A DNA stretch of 63,608 nucleotides from Halomonas sp. (lineage in GTDB: Bacteria > Pseudomonadota > Gammaproteobacteria > Pseudomonadales > Halomonadaceae). Below the pieces are notes generated by a model that saw only the letters and a list, made by a program, of their open reading frames with translations, was not told where the DNA came from and searched no databases. The stretch's first letter is position 1. The number at the start of each line of letters is the position of its first letter. Of the stretch, positions 1 through 8,688 are shown one piece after another. The position numbers and the translations under genes were made by a program. The stretch is from NCBI RefSeq assembly GCF_014859505.1, contig NZ_JACUUD010000004.1, positions 1 through 63,608 of the forward strand. Direction: 5' to 3'.

Positions 1-1130
1 ACGGCACTCATCGCGTCCCAGCTGACGTAGACCGGCTCGTCCCAGCCGGGCCGGTCGCCGCGCCTCTCGACGTTGGTCATGCTGACCTTGACCAGGTGGC
101 CCTGCTCGGTGCGCACGAAGTAGACCGAGAGCCCGCCCAGGTAGGCGATGTCCTCCACCGTGCCCGCCGCCCAGTTGTAATCGCCCTCGGGCGCCTCGCG
201 GGCCAGCCAGGTCTTCTCCGGGCGCACCGCCACCCACACCCGGCGCTCGTCGGCCTGGGTGCTGACCCCGTGGCTGATGAAGATCCGCCGCCCCAGCTGG
301 GGGCTCTCGATGATGCAGTGGTCGGCCTCGTCGGCGACGACCTCGCCCTCGAAGAGGTTCACGGTGCCGACGAACTCGGCCACCATGCGGCTCGCCGGGC
401 TCTCGTAGACATCCATGGGCGTGCCCACCTGGGCGATCCAGCCGTCGGCCATGATCGCCACCCGGTCGGCCATGGTCATGGCCTCCTCCTGGTCGTGAGT
501 GACCATGATGCAGGTCACCCCGACCCGCTCGAGGATCTGCACCACCTCGAGCTGCATCTCGGTGCGCAGCTTCTTGTCCAGCGCGCCCATGGGCTCGTCG
601 AGCAGCAGCAGCTTGGGCCGCTTGGCCAGCGACCTGGCCAGCGCCACCCGCTGGCGCTGGCCACCGGAGAGCTGCTGGGGCTTGCGCCGGGCGAAGGCCT
701 CCATGTGCACGAGCTTGAGCATCTCGGTCACCCGCTGCTCGATCTCGGCACGGGGCAGGCGGTCCTGCTTGAGCCCGAAAGCGATGTTCTGCGCCACGGT
801 CATGTGGGGGAAGAGCGCGTAGGACTGGAACATCATGTTGATCGGCCGCTCATAGGGCGGCATGGCGGTGATGTCCTCGCCGTCCAGCAGGATCTGGCCT
901 TCGCTGGGCCGCTCGAAGCCGGCCAGCATGCGCAGCAGGGTCGACTTGCCTGAGCCCGAGCCGCCCAGCAGGGCGAAGATCTCGCCCTGGCGGATGGTCA
1001 GGTTGACGTCGTCCACCGCCAGTTCGCCGTCGAAGCGCTTGCTGATGCGGCGGATCTCGACCAGATCATCACCGGTGCGTCGACCGGGCGGACGCGCCGA
1101 CTCCCTGGCCGCGCTCTCGTTGGGGGGCAT
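1..1130 (-). CDS. potG: Putrescine ABC transporter ATP-binding protein PotG (3' end cut by window edge)
   Basis: ATPase subunit that powers putrescine import with the periplasmic PotF and two membrane permeases, which presumably lie just outside the left edge. The reverse-strand frame is open to position 1. Visible motifs are the Walker A GGSGSGKST, a Q-loop in MMFQSYALFPHMTV, the signature LSGGQRQRVALARSLA, Walker B LLLLDEPMGALD and the switch histidine in MVTHDQEEA, followed by a TOBE-like C-terminal region. About 376 codons are present, close to the full length of E. coli PotG. I chose the ATG at 1130 because a GAGGAG Shine-Dalgarno lies 6 nt upstream; the ATG at 1136 sits directly against that element. 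It is the last gene seen in the puuB-puuA-potF-potG run. Confidence 0.93.
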   Translation of the reverse strand, partial: MPPNESAARESARPPGRRTGDDLVEIRRISKRFDGELAVDDVNLTIRQGEIFALLGGSGSGKSTLLRMLAGFERPSEGQILLDGEDITAMPPYERPINMMFQSYALFPHMTVAQNIAFGLKQDRLPRAEIEQRVTEMLKLVHMEAFARRKPQQLSGGQRQRVALARSLAKRPKLLLLDEPMGALDKKLRTEMQLEVVQILERVGVTCIMVTHDQEEAMTMADRVAIMADGWIAQVGTPMDVYESPASRMVAEFVGTVNLFEGEVVADEADHCIIESPQLGRRIFISHGVSTQADERRVWVAVRPEKTWLAREAPEGDYNWAAGTVEDIAYLGGLSVYFVRTEQGHLVKVSMTNVERRGDRPGWDEPVYVSWDAMSA

Positions 1131-1185
1131 GGGCATCTCCTCTTCGACTCGCCCACGGCGACCCTCGCCGTGGGCAGCGACGACC

Positions 1186-2289
1186 TCAGCGGCCGGATTT
1201 CACGCGGTTCCAGACCCGGGTGCGCACCCGCTGCACGGCCAGCGGCTTCTCCTCGGCCACGTAGAGGTTGTCCATCACCTCCTGGTCGGGATAGATGGCC
1301 GGGTCGTTGAGGATCTCCGGGTCGAGGAACTCATTGGAAGCCAGGTTGGGGTTGGCGTAGACCACGTACTCGGTGATTGCCGCGGCGATCTCGGGCTCGA
1401 GGATGAAGTTGATGAAGGCGTGGGCGTTGTCCGGGTTCGGCGCATCCACGGGAATCGCCATCATGTCGAACCACAGCGCGGCGCCCTCCTTGGGGATGCT
1501 GTAGCGGATGGTGAAGTCGCGGCCCGCCTCCTTGGCACGGGCGGAGGCCTGGAAGATGTCACCGGAGTAGCCCGCCGCCACGCAGATGTCGCCGTTGGCG
1601 AGATCGGTGATATAGCGCGAGGAGTGGAAGTAGGTGATGTCGTCGCGCACCGCGGCGACGAGGTCACCGGCGGCCTCGAGGTCCGCGGCATCCTCGGAGA
1701 GCGGCGAGAGCCCCAGGTAGGCCATGGCCGGCGAGAGCATCTCGTCGCCGGAGTCGAGCATGGAGAGCCCGCAGCCTCCCTCGCGCAGGGCGGCGGTCAC
1801 CTCGGGGTCGAAGAGCAGCGCCCAGGAATTCACCGGGGCGTCATCGCCGAGGATCTCGATGACCCGATCGACGTTGTAGCCGATACCGTTGGTGCCCCAC
1901 ATATAGGGGACCGAGTGGCGGCTGCCCGGATCCACGGACTCCAGGTCGTCCATCAGATCCGGGTTGAGGTTGCCCAGGTTGGGCAGCTTGTCGTGATCGA
2001 GTTCCTGGTAGACCCCGGCGCTGACGTGACGGGTCAGGTAGTGGTTGGAGGGCACCACCACGTCATAGCCGGAGCGCCCGGCGAGCAGCGCGGCATCGAG
2101 CACCTCGTTGCTGTCGTAGACGTCGTACACCACCTCGATGCCGGTGGCCTCGGTGAACTTCTCCAGGGTGTCCGGCGCGATGTAGTCGGACCAGTTGTAG
2201 ACCCGAACCTCGCCGGACGCCTGGGCGGCGGCGCCCAGCGCCAGGCTGGCGGCGGCCACGGCCAGTGAGAGTCGCTTGGTTTTCATCAT
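1186..2289 (-). CDS. potF: Putrescine-binding periplasmic protein PotF/SpuD
   Basis: Substrate-binding protein that delivers putrescine to the PotGHI-type ABC transporter. The 367-residue product starts with a typical Sec signal peptide (MKTKR, then an Ala/Leu-rich core, cleavage near AQASG). It continues with the family hallmark VRVYNWSDYIAPDTLEKF and the later YMWGTNGIGYN segment, both characteristic of PotF/PotD-type proteins. Two start codons are adjacent (2289 and 2286) behind the Shine-Dalgarno GAGGTGAAGG; the second has the more usual spacing. It lies between the puuA-like gene and potG, as expected for a putrescine operon. Spermidine specificity is possible, as for Pseudomonas SpuE, but the neighbouring puu genes favour putrescine. 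Confidence 0.93.
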   Translation of the reverse strand: MMKTKRLSLAVAAASLALGAAAQASGEVRVYNWSDYIAPDTLEKFTEATGIEVVYDVYDSNEVLDAALLAGRSGYDVVVPSNHYLTRHVSAGVYQELDHDKLPNLGNLNPDLMDDLESVDPGSRHSVPYMWGTNGIGYNVDRVIEILGDDAPVNSWALLFDPEVTAALREGGCGLSMLDSGDEMLSPAMAYLGLSPLSEDAADLEAAGDLVAAVRDDITYFHSSRYITDLANGDICVAAGYSGDIFQASARAKEAGRDFTIRYSIPKEGAALWFDMMAIPVDAPNPDNAHAFINFILEPEIAAAITEYVVYANPNLASNEFLDPEILNDPAIYPDQEVMDNLYVAEEKPLAVQRVRTRVWNRVKSGR

Positions 2290-2392
2290 CCTTCACCTCT
2301 CGTCACTTGTTGTTATCGGTCGCCCTGAGGCGGGCCCGACGAGGCCAGCGTAGCCGCCCGCTCGGGTGCGGTCTCGACACTGGCAGGTCGTG

Positions 2393-3739
2393 TCAGACAC
2401 TCAGCAGCAGGAATTCCCGCTCCCAGGAGCTGATCACGCGCTTGAAGTTCTCGTTCTCCACCCGCTTGACCGCCACGAAGCCGGTCACGAACTTGCTGCC
2501 CATGTAGGTCTCGAGTTCGGCACAGTGCTCCATGCGTTCCAGCGCCTGCTCCAGGGTGAAGGGCAGTCGCAGGTTGCGGCGTTCGAAGGCGCGCCCCTGC
2601 ACCGGTGCCGAGGGATTGAGCTTCTGGATCATCCCCAGGTAGCCGCACAGCAGGCTCGCCGCGATGGCCAGGTAGGCGTTGGCATCGGCGCCCGGCAGGC
2701 GGTTCTCGACCCGACGATTCTGCGGGTTGGAGTCGGGCACCCGCAGGCCGCAGGTGCGATTCTCCTCGCCCCACTCCACATTGACCGGCGCCGAGGTGTC
2801 GGGCAGGAATCGGCGGAAGGAGTTGACGTTGGGGGCCATCAGCGGCAGCGACTCGGGGATGAACTTCTGCAGCCCGCCGATATGGTGCAGGAAGAGCTGG
2901 CTCATGGTGCCATCGGCGTTGGAGAAGATGCTCCTGCCGCTCTTCGCATCGAGCACGCTCTGGTGAATATGCATGGCGCTGCCCGGCTCATTGGTCACCG
3001 GCTTGGCCATGAAGGTGGCGGCCACGTCGTGCTTCAGGGCCGCCTCGCGCATGGTGCGCTTGAACAGGAAGACCTGATCGGCCAGGGTCAGGGGGTCGCC
3101 GTGACGGAAGTTGATCTCCATCTGGGCGGTGCCCTCCTCGTGGATCAGGGTGTCGATATCCAGCCCCTGAGCCTCGCACCAGTCGTACATGTCCTCGAAC
3201 AGCGGGTCGAACTCGTTGGCGGCATCGATGGAGAAGGACTGGCGACCGGTCTCCTGGCGGCCACTGCGGCCGATGGGCGGCTGCAGCGGCAGGTCCGGGT
3301 CCTCGCAGCGCTTGGTGAGGTAGAACTCCATCTCCGGCGCCACGATGGGCCGCCACCCCTGCTCGGCGTAGAGCGCCAGCACCTTCTTGAGCTGGTTGCG
3401 GGCGGAGAGCTCGATGGGGTTGCCCATCTTGTCGAAGCAGTCGTGGATCACCTGGGCGGTGGGTTCCAGCGCCCAGGGCACCGAATAGGCCGCCCCTCCA
3501 TCGGGCTTGCAGATCATGTCGATGTCGGCGGGGTCGAGCAGCGAATAGTAGATGTCGTCCTCGACGTAGTCGCCGGTCACCGACTGCAGCAGCACGCTCT
3601 CCGGCAGGCGCATGCCCTTCTCGGCCACGAACTTGGAGACCGGCGTGATCTTGCCGCGGGCGATGCCGGTGATGTCCATCACCAGGCACTCCACCTCGGT
3701 GATGCGTCGCTCCTTCAGCCAGCTTTCCAGGTCTTTCAT
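2393..3739 (-). CDS. puuA: Gamma-glutamylputrescine synthetase (glutamine synthetase family)
   Basis: ATP-dependent ligation of glutamate to putrescine is the first step of the gamma-glutamylated putrescine pathway. At 448 residues it is shorter than housekeeping GlnA and has the class-typical N-terminus (CLVMDITGIARGKI). Glutamine-synthetase metal and nucleotide elements are visible, including VAPEMEFYL, the HIHQS motif, and ENRTCGLRVP followed by NRRVENRLPGADANAYLA. The GlnA adenylylation-site tyrosine motif is not evident. The gene is 36 nt downstream of the FAD-dependent puuB-like gene and upstream of potF, which supports polyamine use over general nitrogen assimilation. In Pseudomonas the equivalent gene is spuB or a paralogue; which paralogue this is cannot be settled here. 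Confidence 0.88.
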   Translation of the reverse strand: MKDLESWLKERRITEVECLVMDITGIARGKITPVSKFVAEKGMRLPESVLLQSVTGDYVEDDIYYSLLDPADIDMICKPDGGAAYSVPWALEPTAQVIHDCFDKMGNPIELSARNQLKKVLALYAEQGWRPIVAPEMEFYLTKRCEDPDLPLQPPIGRSGRQETGRQSFSIDAANEFDPLFEDMYDWCEAQGLDIDTLIHEEGTAQMEINFRHGDPLTLADQVFLFKRTMREAALKHDVAATFMAKPVTNEPGSAMHIHQSVLDAKSGRSIFSNADGTMSQLFLHHIGGLQKFIPESLPLMAPNVNSFRRFLPDTSAPVNVEWGEENRTCGLRVPDSNPQNRRVENRLPGADANAYLAIAASLLCGYLGMIQKLNPSAPVQGRAFERRNLRLPFTLEQALERMEHCAELETYMGSKFVTGFVAVKRVENENFKRVISSWEREFLLLSV

Positions 3740-3775
3740 GGAACCCTCGTCAGGCGCCCGGCGGTCGGGCGCTCG

Positions 3776-5083
3776 TCATAGTCGATCGCGCAATTTGTAG
3801 AAGGTGGTGGCCAGCACCAGCAGAGGCGTGCGCAGTGTCTCACCGCCGGGGAAGCGTCGATGGGGCATGGCGGCGAAAGCATCGAACCGCTCGGCCTGGC
3901 CGGCCACCGCCTCGGCCATCAGCTTGCCGGCCAGCCCCGCCAGGGCCATGCCATGGCCGGAGTAGCCCTGGGCATAGTAGAGCGTCTGGCCGATGCGGCC
4001 GAAGTCCGGTGCCCGATTGAGGGTGATGGCCACCTCGCCGCCCCAGCGGTAGTCGATGCGCACTCCGGAGAGCACCGGGAAGAGACGGGCGATCTTGGCA
4101 TCCATGCGCGCCTGCAGGCCCGGCGGCTCACGGCCGGTGTAGCTCACCTCGCCGCCGTAGATCAGCCGGCGATCGGCGGAGAGGCGATAGTAGTCGAGCA
4201 CGAAGTTGGCATCCGACAGCGCATCGTTCCGGGGCAGCACCCGGGCGGCGCGCTCGGCACAAAGCGGTTCGGTGGCGATGATATAGTTGGCGGCGCGCAT
4301 CACCCGGCCCGCGAGCTCCGGCACCAGGCCATGCTGGAAGGCGTTGGTGCCCAGTACCACGCCGTCGGCGGTGACGCTGCCCGTGGGGGTGACCACCCGA
4401 TGGGGCGACCCCTGGCGGATCTCCAGGGCCGGGCTGCCCTCGTGGAGCACGGCCCCCGCCTCGCGGGCGGCGCTTGCCAGGCCGAGGGTGTAGTTGAGCG
4501 GGTGCAGGTGGCCCGCCTCGCTCTCGAACAGCGCCCCGGGATAGGCGTCGCTGACCACGTGCTCGCGCAGGGCGTCACCCTCGAGCCAGCTCAGCGCCTC
4601 GTAGCCGTAGTCCCGCGTCAGGCGATCGCGAAAGGCCTTGAGCTCGCGCACGTGGCGCGGCTTCACCGCGGCGTGCAGGTAGCCCCAGGCGAGGTCACAG
4701 GGGATGGCGTGGCGCGCGATGAGCTCGGCGGTCAGGGCCACCGCCTCGCGGCTCATCGCCCAGATATCCCGGGCGGCCGACAGGCCCAGGGCGCGTTCCA
4801 CGGTGGCGATGTCGGTGCCCAGCCCCGGCAGGATCTGGCCGCCGCTGCGCCCGGAGGCGCCGTGGCCGATCTCGCTGGCCTCCAGCAGCACCACCGAGTA
4901 GCCGCGTTCGGCCAGATGCAGCGCCGCCGAGCAGCCGGTGACTCCGCCCCCGATCACGCAGACATCGGCACGCACTTCGCCCGCCAGCGGCGGGCAGGGG
5001 CCAAGGTCGACGGCAATGGAGTCGCGGTACCAGGAAACGGGACGCCGATCGAGACTGGAGGGGCGGTAAGCCGATGCGGTCAT
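3776..5083 (-). CDS. puuB: FAD-dependent oxidoreductase, gamma-glutamylputrescine oxidase type (PuuB/OrdL)
   Basis: Predicted to oxidise gamma-glutamylputrescine to the aldehyde, releasing ammonia and peroxide. The 435-residue protein is a DAO-fold flavoenzyme. Its N-terminal dinucleotide-binding motif VCVIGGGVTGCSAALHLAERG occupies roughly residues 43-62 (quoted here one residue beyond the motif core), followed by the acidic VVLLEA ribose-binding end. The FAD-contacting GASGRSGGQILPG segment and a C-terminal YYAQGYSGHGMALAG match the PuuB/OrdL group. It is the first gene of the minus-strand putrescine cluster, and a TTGACA-containing inverted repeat lies about 50-75 nt upstream. Other DAO-family amine or glycine oxidases are possible; context decides the name. 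Confidence 0.85.
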   Translation of the reverse strand: MTASAYRPSSLDRRPVSWYRDSIAVDLGPCPPLAGEVRADVCVIGGGVTGCSAALHLAERGYSVVLLEASEIGHGASGRSGGQILPGLGTDIATVERALGLSAARDIWAMSREAVALTAELIARHAIPCDLAWGYLHAAVKPRHVRELKAFRDRLTRDYGYEALSWLEGDALREHVVSDAYPGALFESEAGHLHPLNYTLGLASAAREAGAVLHEGSPALEIRQGSPHRVVTPTGSVTADGVVLGTNAFQHGLVPELAGRVMRAANYIIATEPLCAERAARVLPRNDALSDANFVLDYYRLSADRRLIYGGEVSYTGREPPGLQARMDAKIARLFPVLSGVRIDYRWGGEVAITLNRAPDFGRIGQTLYYAQGYSGHGMALAGLAGKLMAEAVAGQAERFDAFAAMPHRRFPGGETLRTPLLVLATTFYKLRDRL

Positions 5084-5130
5084 GCGCAGAGCGCTCGTTG
5101 TTGTTAAGTGAAGTGTTTCGCCCCGTCAGT

Positions 5131-5158
5131 TTGACACCAGACGGCGAGACGTTGTCAA
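5131..5158 (-). promoter_or_regulatory. Putative promoter/operator of the putrescine cluster
   Basis: Upstream of puuB the minus strand carries a perfect -35 hexamer TTGACA (5158-5153). Its exact reverse complement TGTCAA follows after 16 nt (5136-5131), giving an inverted repeat that spans the expected core promoter. No convincing -10 box was found at the standard spacing. The symmetry would suit a dimeric regulator, but no regulator gene is adjacent. Confidence 0.3.
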
Positions 5159-5284
5159 GTATTCAATAACAACGCTGCACACAATATCTGGAGCCAGGCA
5201 TCCACAAGCCCACCACCAAAGCGCTTTCGACTCCTGGCCGGCACGGAGGGCGTCAAGAAATGAGCACCAGTCGCCGCCACGACC

Positions 5285-6031
5285 TCAGCCGCCGCAGACC
5301 GGGCAGGCGGGATCCCGCGGCACCCGGAAGTGGCGCCACTGGCCGGAGAGACCGTCGAAGGTGGAGAGCCCCCGATGGGGCGTGCCGGCGCCGCTGAGCA
5401 GCTTGATCGCCTCCAGTGCCTGGAAGCTGCCGATCAGCCCCACCAGCGGCGCCACCACACCGCTCTCTGCGCAGGAGAGTGCCTCGTCGCCGCTGCCGTC
5501 CGGCGGGTAGAGGCAGGCGTAGCAGGGGCCCTCGGGGTCGCGGGGATCGAACACCGCCAGCTGGCCGGAGAAACGGATCGCGGCACCGGAGACCAGCGGC
5601 ACGCCGGCCTCGCGGCAGGCGGCGTTGATGGCGTAGCGGCTCGAAAAACGATCGGTGCAGTCGAGCACCACGTCGGCCGCCGCCACCGCCGCGGCCAGGG
5701 CCTCGCCCTCCAGGTGGGCGGTGAGGGTCCCGATGGTACAGCCGGGGTTGAGCGCCCTGGCCGCCTCCCCCGCGGACTGTGCCTTGTTGCGGCCCAGGTC
5801 CGCCTCGCCGTGGGCGATCTGGCGCTGCAGATTGGATAGCTCCACCTCGTCGGCATCGGCCAGGGTCAGCCGCCCCACCCCGGCGGCGGCCAGGTAGAGG
5901 GTCACCGGCGAGCCGAGCCCGCCGGCGCCCACCACCAGGGCGTGGCCGGCCAGCAGCCGCTCCTGGCCCTCGATATCGATCTGGGCCAGCATGATCTGGC
6001 GGCTGTAGCGCAGTAGATCGGCGTCGTTCAT
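5285..6031 (-). CDS. moeB: Molybdopterin-synthase adenylyltransferase MoeB (ThiF family)
   Basis: Adenylates the C-terminal glycine of the small molybdopterin synthase subunit MoaD so that it can be sulfurated. The 248-residue product matches MoeB in length. It shows RYSRQIMLAQIDIEGQERL at the N-terminus, the nucleotide-binding glycine motif VVGAGGLGSPV, the catalytic-region LSCAESGVVAPLVG, and two zinc Cys pairs (CYAC and CPVC). The ATG at 6031 was chosen because homology begins there; longer in-frame upstream sequence overlaps lrp and looks non-coding. It starts 2 nt after the lrp stop, so the two genes are probably translationally coupled. A ThiF or HesA role cannot be excluded, but the prfA-prmC neighbourhood is typical for moeB. 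Confidence 0.9.
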   Translation of the reverse strand: MNDADLLRYSRQIMLAQIDIEGQERLLAGHALVVGAGGLGSPVTLYLAAAGVGRLTLADADEVELSNLQRQIAHGEADLGRNKAQSAGEAARALNPGCTIGTLTAHLEGEALAAAVAAADVVLDCTDRFSSRYAINAACREAGVPLVSGAAIRFSGQLAVFDPRDPEGPCYACLYPPDGSGDEALSCAESGVVAPLVGLIGSFQALEAIKLLSGAGTPHRGLSTFDGLSGQWRHFRVPRDPACPVCGG

Positions 6032-6033
6032 GG

Positions 6034-6534
6034 TCACTTGTCCTCGAACTCCTCGATGTCGGGCACGTGGAGGGAGAACTCCTCCTTGACCTCCTCCATC
6101 ACCACATAGCTCTTGGACTCCTTGACCCCCGGCAGAGTCAGCACCACGTCGCCGAGCAGCTGGCGATAGGCGGACATCTCGGGGATGCGGCACTTGAGGA
6201 TGTAGTCGAACTGCCCGGAGACCAGATGGCACTCCTGGATCTGGGGCAGCTTGGAGACGGCCCGGCGGAACTCGTCGAACACCGCCGGCGACTGGGTCTC
6301 CAGGCTGATCTCCACGAATACCAGAAGGTTGGCCTTCAGCGCCCGGGGGTCTAGTACCGCCTTGTAGCCGCGGATCACGCCCGCACGCTCCAGGCGTTTG
6401 ACCCTCTCAAGGCAGGGCGTGGTGGAGAGCCCTACCTGGGCGGCCAGGTCGACGTAGGAGATGCGGGCGTTGTCCTGCAGGCAGCGCAGGATCTTGAGGT
6501 CGATGCGGTCGAGGGAGCGGGTCTTGGCTTTCAT
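6034..6534 (-). CDS. lrp: Leucine-responsive regulatory protein Lrp
   Basis: Global DNA-binding regulator of amino-acid metabolism. The 166 residues align along their whole length with enterobacterial Lrp. An N-terminal winged helix-turn-helix (LDRIDLKILRCLQDNARISY, then GLSTTPCLERVKRLERAGVI) is followed by the RAM/AsnC effector domain, with QECHLVSGQFDYILKCRIP and SAYRQLLGDVVLTLPGVKES. This similarity is closer to Lrp itself than to AsnC or BkdR paralogues. The gene sits between prmC and moeB, a cluster that normally lacks it, and has about 180 nt of upstream sequence containing an Lrp-box-like site, so it probably has its own autoregulated promoter. Confidence 0.93.
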   Translation of the reverse strand: MKAKTRSLDRIDLKILRCLQDNARISYVDLAAQVGLSTTPCLERVKRLERAGVIRGYKAVLDPRALKANLLVFVEISLETQSPAVFDEFRRAVSKLPQIQECHLVSGQFDYILKCRIPEMSAYRQLLGDVVLTLPGVKESKSYVVMEEVKEEFSLHVPDIEEFEDK

Positions 6535-6655
6535 GGGCGTGGCGGCTATCTGTCTCTGGAGTGGCGTAGAGGGCCGGCTTGACAGTCGATCCGACTGAAA
6601 ACGACCGCCAGGATGGCGGTATAGGAGTCGTCAGACATGAAATCACGGCGGCTTT

Positions 6656-6670
6656 CGATATTATTTTCTG
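6656..6670 (-). promoter_or_regulatory. Lrp-box-like site upstream of lrp
   Basis: In an AT-rich island within otherwise GC-rich DNA, the minus strand reads CAGAAAATAATATCG. By hand this matches 12 of 15 positions of the E. coli Lrp consensus (YAGHAWATTWTDCTR), and the other strand matches 11 of 15, as expected for a near-palindromic site. It lies about 122 nt upstream of the lrp start, consistent with autoregulation. Only one site was noted. Confidence 0.42.
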
Positions 6671-6714
6671 GTAAATGTGTACCACAGCCCCGCCGACCAC
6701 TGCCAGCCAGACCC

Positions 6715-7587
6715 TCAACGTCCCGGCCAGCGCCCCAGCGTGACCCGCTCGTGGCCGGCCAGGTCGAGACGCGTCGCCACCTCAAGATAGCCGGCCGGCA
6801 CCAGGGCCTCGCGCACCGCCGCGCCCTGCTCGGCGCCGTGCTCGAGCAGCAGCCAGCCATCCGACGCCAGGTAATCACGCGCCGCGCACACCAGATGATA
6901 GAGGTCGGCCAGGCCGCCCTCGCCGGCCACCAGGGCGCTCGCCGGTTCGAAGCGCAGGTCGCCCCGGGCCAGGTGCGGGTCATCGTCGGCGAGATAGGGC
7001 GGATTGGAGACGATCAGCGCGAAATGCTCGTTGGCCCTCTCACCTTCCGCCAGGGCGGCGAACCAGTCGCTCTGGCGGAAGGTGGCGTTGTTGATGCCGA
7101 GCCGAGCGGCATTGCGCTCGGCGAGTGCCACGGCCTCGCCATGCAGGTCCACCCCCAGCACCGCCCAGCCTGGCCGCTCGCTGGCGAACGCCAGCGCGAT
7201 GGCGCCGGTGCCGGTGCCCAGGTCGAGCAGGCGCCCGTTGGCCGCGGACGCCTTGTCCAGGGCGACCTCCACCAGGGTCTCGGTGTCGGGGCGGGGAATC
7301 AGGGTGCTGGGCTCGGTGGCCAGCGTCAGCCCCCAGAACTCGCGCTCGCCGGTGAGATAGGCCACCGGCTCGCCGGCTTCGCGCCGCGCCAGCAGCGCCT
7401 CGAAGCGCGCCACCATCGCCGCCTCGGCTTCGCGGTCGCCCCAGGTGTAGAGCCAGGTGCGATCGACTCCGAGCACATGACAGAGCAGCACCTCGGCATC
7501 CAGGCGCGCCGTGGGCGAACCGGCCGCCTGCAGCCGCCCGGCGGCCCGGGCCAGCAGCGCATCGAGGCGCACTCCCCCGCCCGCCAC
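6715..7587 (-). CDS. prmC: Release factor glutamine methyltransferase PrmC (HemK)
   Basis: SAM-dependent N5-methylation of the glutamine in the GGQ motif of RF1 and RF2. The 290-residue protein has the N-terminal helical recognition region (LLCHVLGVDRTWLYTWGD), the SAM-binding motif LLDLGTGTGAIALAFA and the catalytic NPPY in LIVSNPPYLADDDPHL. The start codon is GTG at 7587, one base after the prfA stop, so translation is probably coupled to prfA, its own substrate gene. Length and gene order (hemA-prfA-prmC) are standard for gammaproteobacteria. Confidence 0.96.
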   Translation of the reverse strand: MAGGGVRLDALLARAAGRLQAAGSPTARLDAEVLLCHVLGVDRTWLYTWGDREAEAAMVARFEALLARREAGEPVAYLTGEREFWGLTLATEPSTLIPRPDTETLVEVALDKASAANGRLLDLGTGTGAIALAFASERPGWAVLGVDLHGEAVALAERNAARLGINNATFRQSDWFAALAEGERANEHFALIVSNPPYLADDDPHLARGDLRFEPASALVAGEGGLADLYHLVCAARDYLASDGWLLLEHGAEQGAAVREALVPAGYLEVATRLDLAGHERVTLGRWPGR

Positions 7588-7588
7588 G

Positions 7589-8680
7589 TCAGGCCTCCAG
7601 CTGCAGGGCGGCGAGCTGCTCCGCCTGGTACTCGTGGATCAGTGGCTCGATCACCTCGTCGAGCTGCTCGCCGCTGACCACCTCGCCGAGCTTGTAGAGG
7701 GTCAGGTTGATGCGGTGATCGGTGACCCGCCCCTGGGGAAAGTTGTAGGTGCGGATGCGCTCGCTGCGATCGCCGGAGCCCACCAGGCTCTTGCGCTCAT
7801 CGGCCTGGGCCTGGCGGCGCGAGTCCACGGCGGTCTGCCTGAGCCTTGCGGCCAGCAGCGCCATCGCCTTGGCGCGGTTCTTGTGCTGGCTGCGCTCCTC
7901 CTGACACTCCACCACCACGCCGCTGGGCAGGTGGGTGATGCGGATCGCGGAATCGGTGGTGTTGACGTGCTGGCCGCCGGCGCCGCTGGAGCGGAAGGTA
8001 TCCACGCGCAGGTCGGCGGGGTTGATCTCGATGTCCCCCACCGCATCGGCCTCCGGCATCACCGCCACGGTGCAGGCGGAGGTGTGGATGCGCCCCTGGG
8101 ATTCGGTGGCCGGCACCCGCTGCACACGATGGGCGCCGGACTCGAACTTGAGCCGCGCATAGACCCCGTCGCCCTTGATCCGCGAGATGATCTCCTTGTA
8201 GCCGCCCTGCTCGCCGTGGCTGGCACTGACCACCTCCACCTTCCAGCCGTGCTGCTCGGCGTAGCGGGAGTACATGCGAAACAGATCGCCGGCGAACAGC
8301 GCCGCCTCGTCGCCGCCGGTGCCGGCGCGCACCTCCAGGAAGACGCTGCGTCCATCGTCGGGGTCCTTCGGCACCAGCAGCTGCTTGAGCCGTTCGTCCA
8401 GCGCCTCCAGCTTCTCGCGCCCCTCGGCCTGCTCCAGGGCCGCCAGTTCACGCATCTCCGGGTCGCTGTCACTGGCCAACTGCTCGGCGTCCTCGATGTC
8501 GCCCTCCACGCCGCGGAATTCGCGCCATGTCTCCACCAGGGGCTGGAGTTCGGCGTATTCGCGGGAATAGTCGCGGAAGCGGCTCTGGTCGCCGATCACC
8601 TCGGGCTCCGCCAGCAGGGCGGAGAGCTCCTCGAAGCGCTCACCGAAGGCGTCGAGGCGCTGACGCAGGGAAGCTTTCAT
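7589..8680 (-). CDS. prfA: Peptide chain release factor 1 (RF1)
   Basis: Terminates translation at UAA and UAG. The 363 residues cover the usual RF1 length. The peptidyl-hydrolase motif GGQ appears in [20 protein letters not shown], and RF1-specific sequence flanks it ([17 protein letters not shown]). Stop-codon recognition residues lie in the segment ending [14 protein letters not shown]. It starts 8 nt after hemA and ends 1 nt before prmC, so the three form one minus-strand operon. Confidence 0.97.
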   Translation of the reverse strand: MKASLRQRLDAFGERFEELSALLAEPEVIGDQSRFRDYSREYAELQPLVETWREFRGVEGDIEDAEQLASDSDPEMRELAALEQAEGREKLEALDERLKQLLVPKDPDDGRSVFLEVRAGTGGDEAALFAGDLFRMYSRYAEQHGWKVEVVSASHGEQGGYKEIISRIKGDGVYARLKFESGAHRVQRVPATESQGRIHTSACTVAVMPEADAVGDIEINPADLRVDTFRSSGAGGQHVNTTDSAIRITHLPSGVVVECQEERSQHKNRAKAMALLAARLRQTAVDSRRQAQADERKSLVGSGDRSERIRTYNFPQGRVTDHRINLTLYKLGEVVSGEQLDEVIEPLIHEYQAEQLAALQLEA

Positions 8681-8688
8681 GGGTTGTC

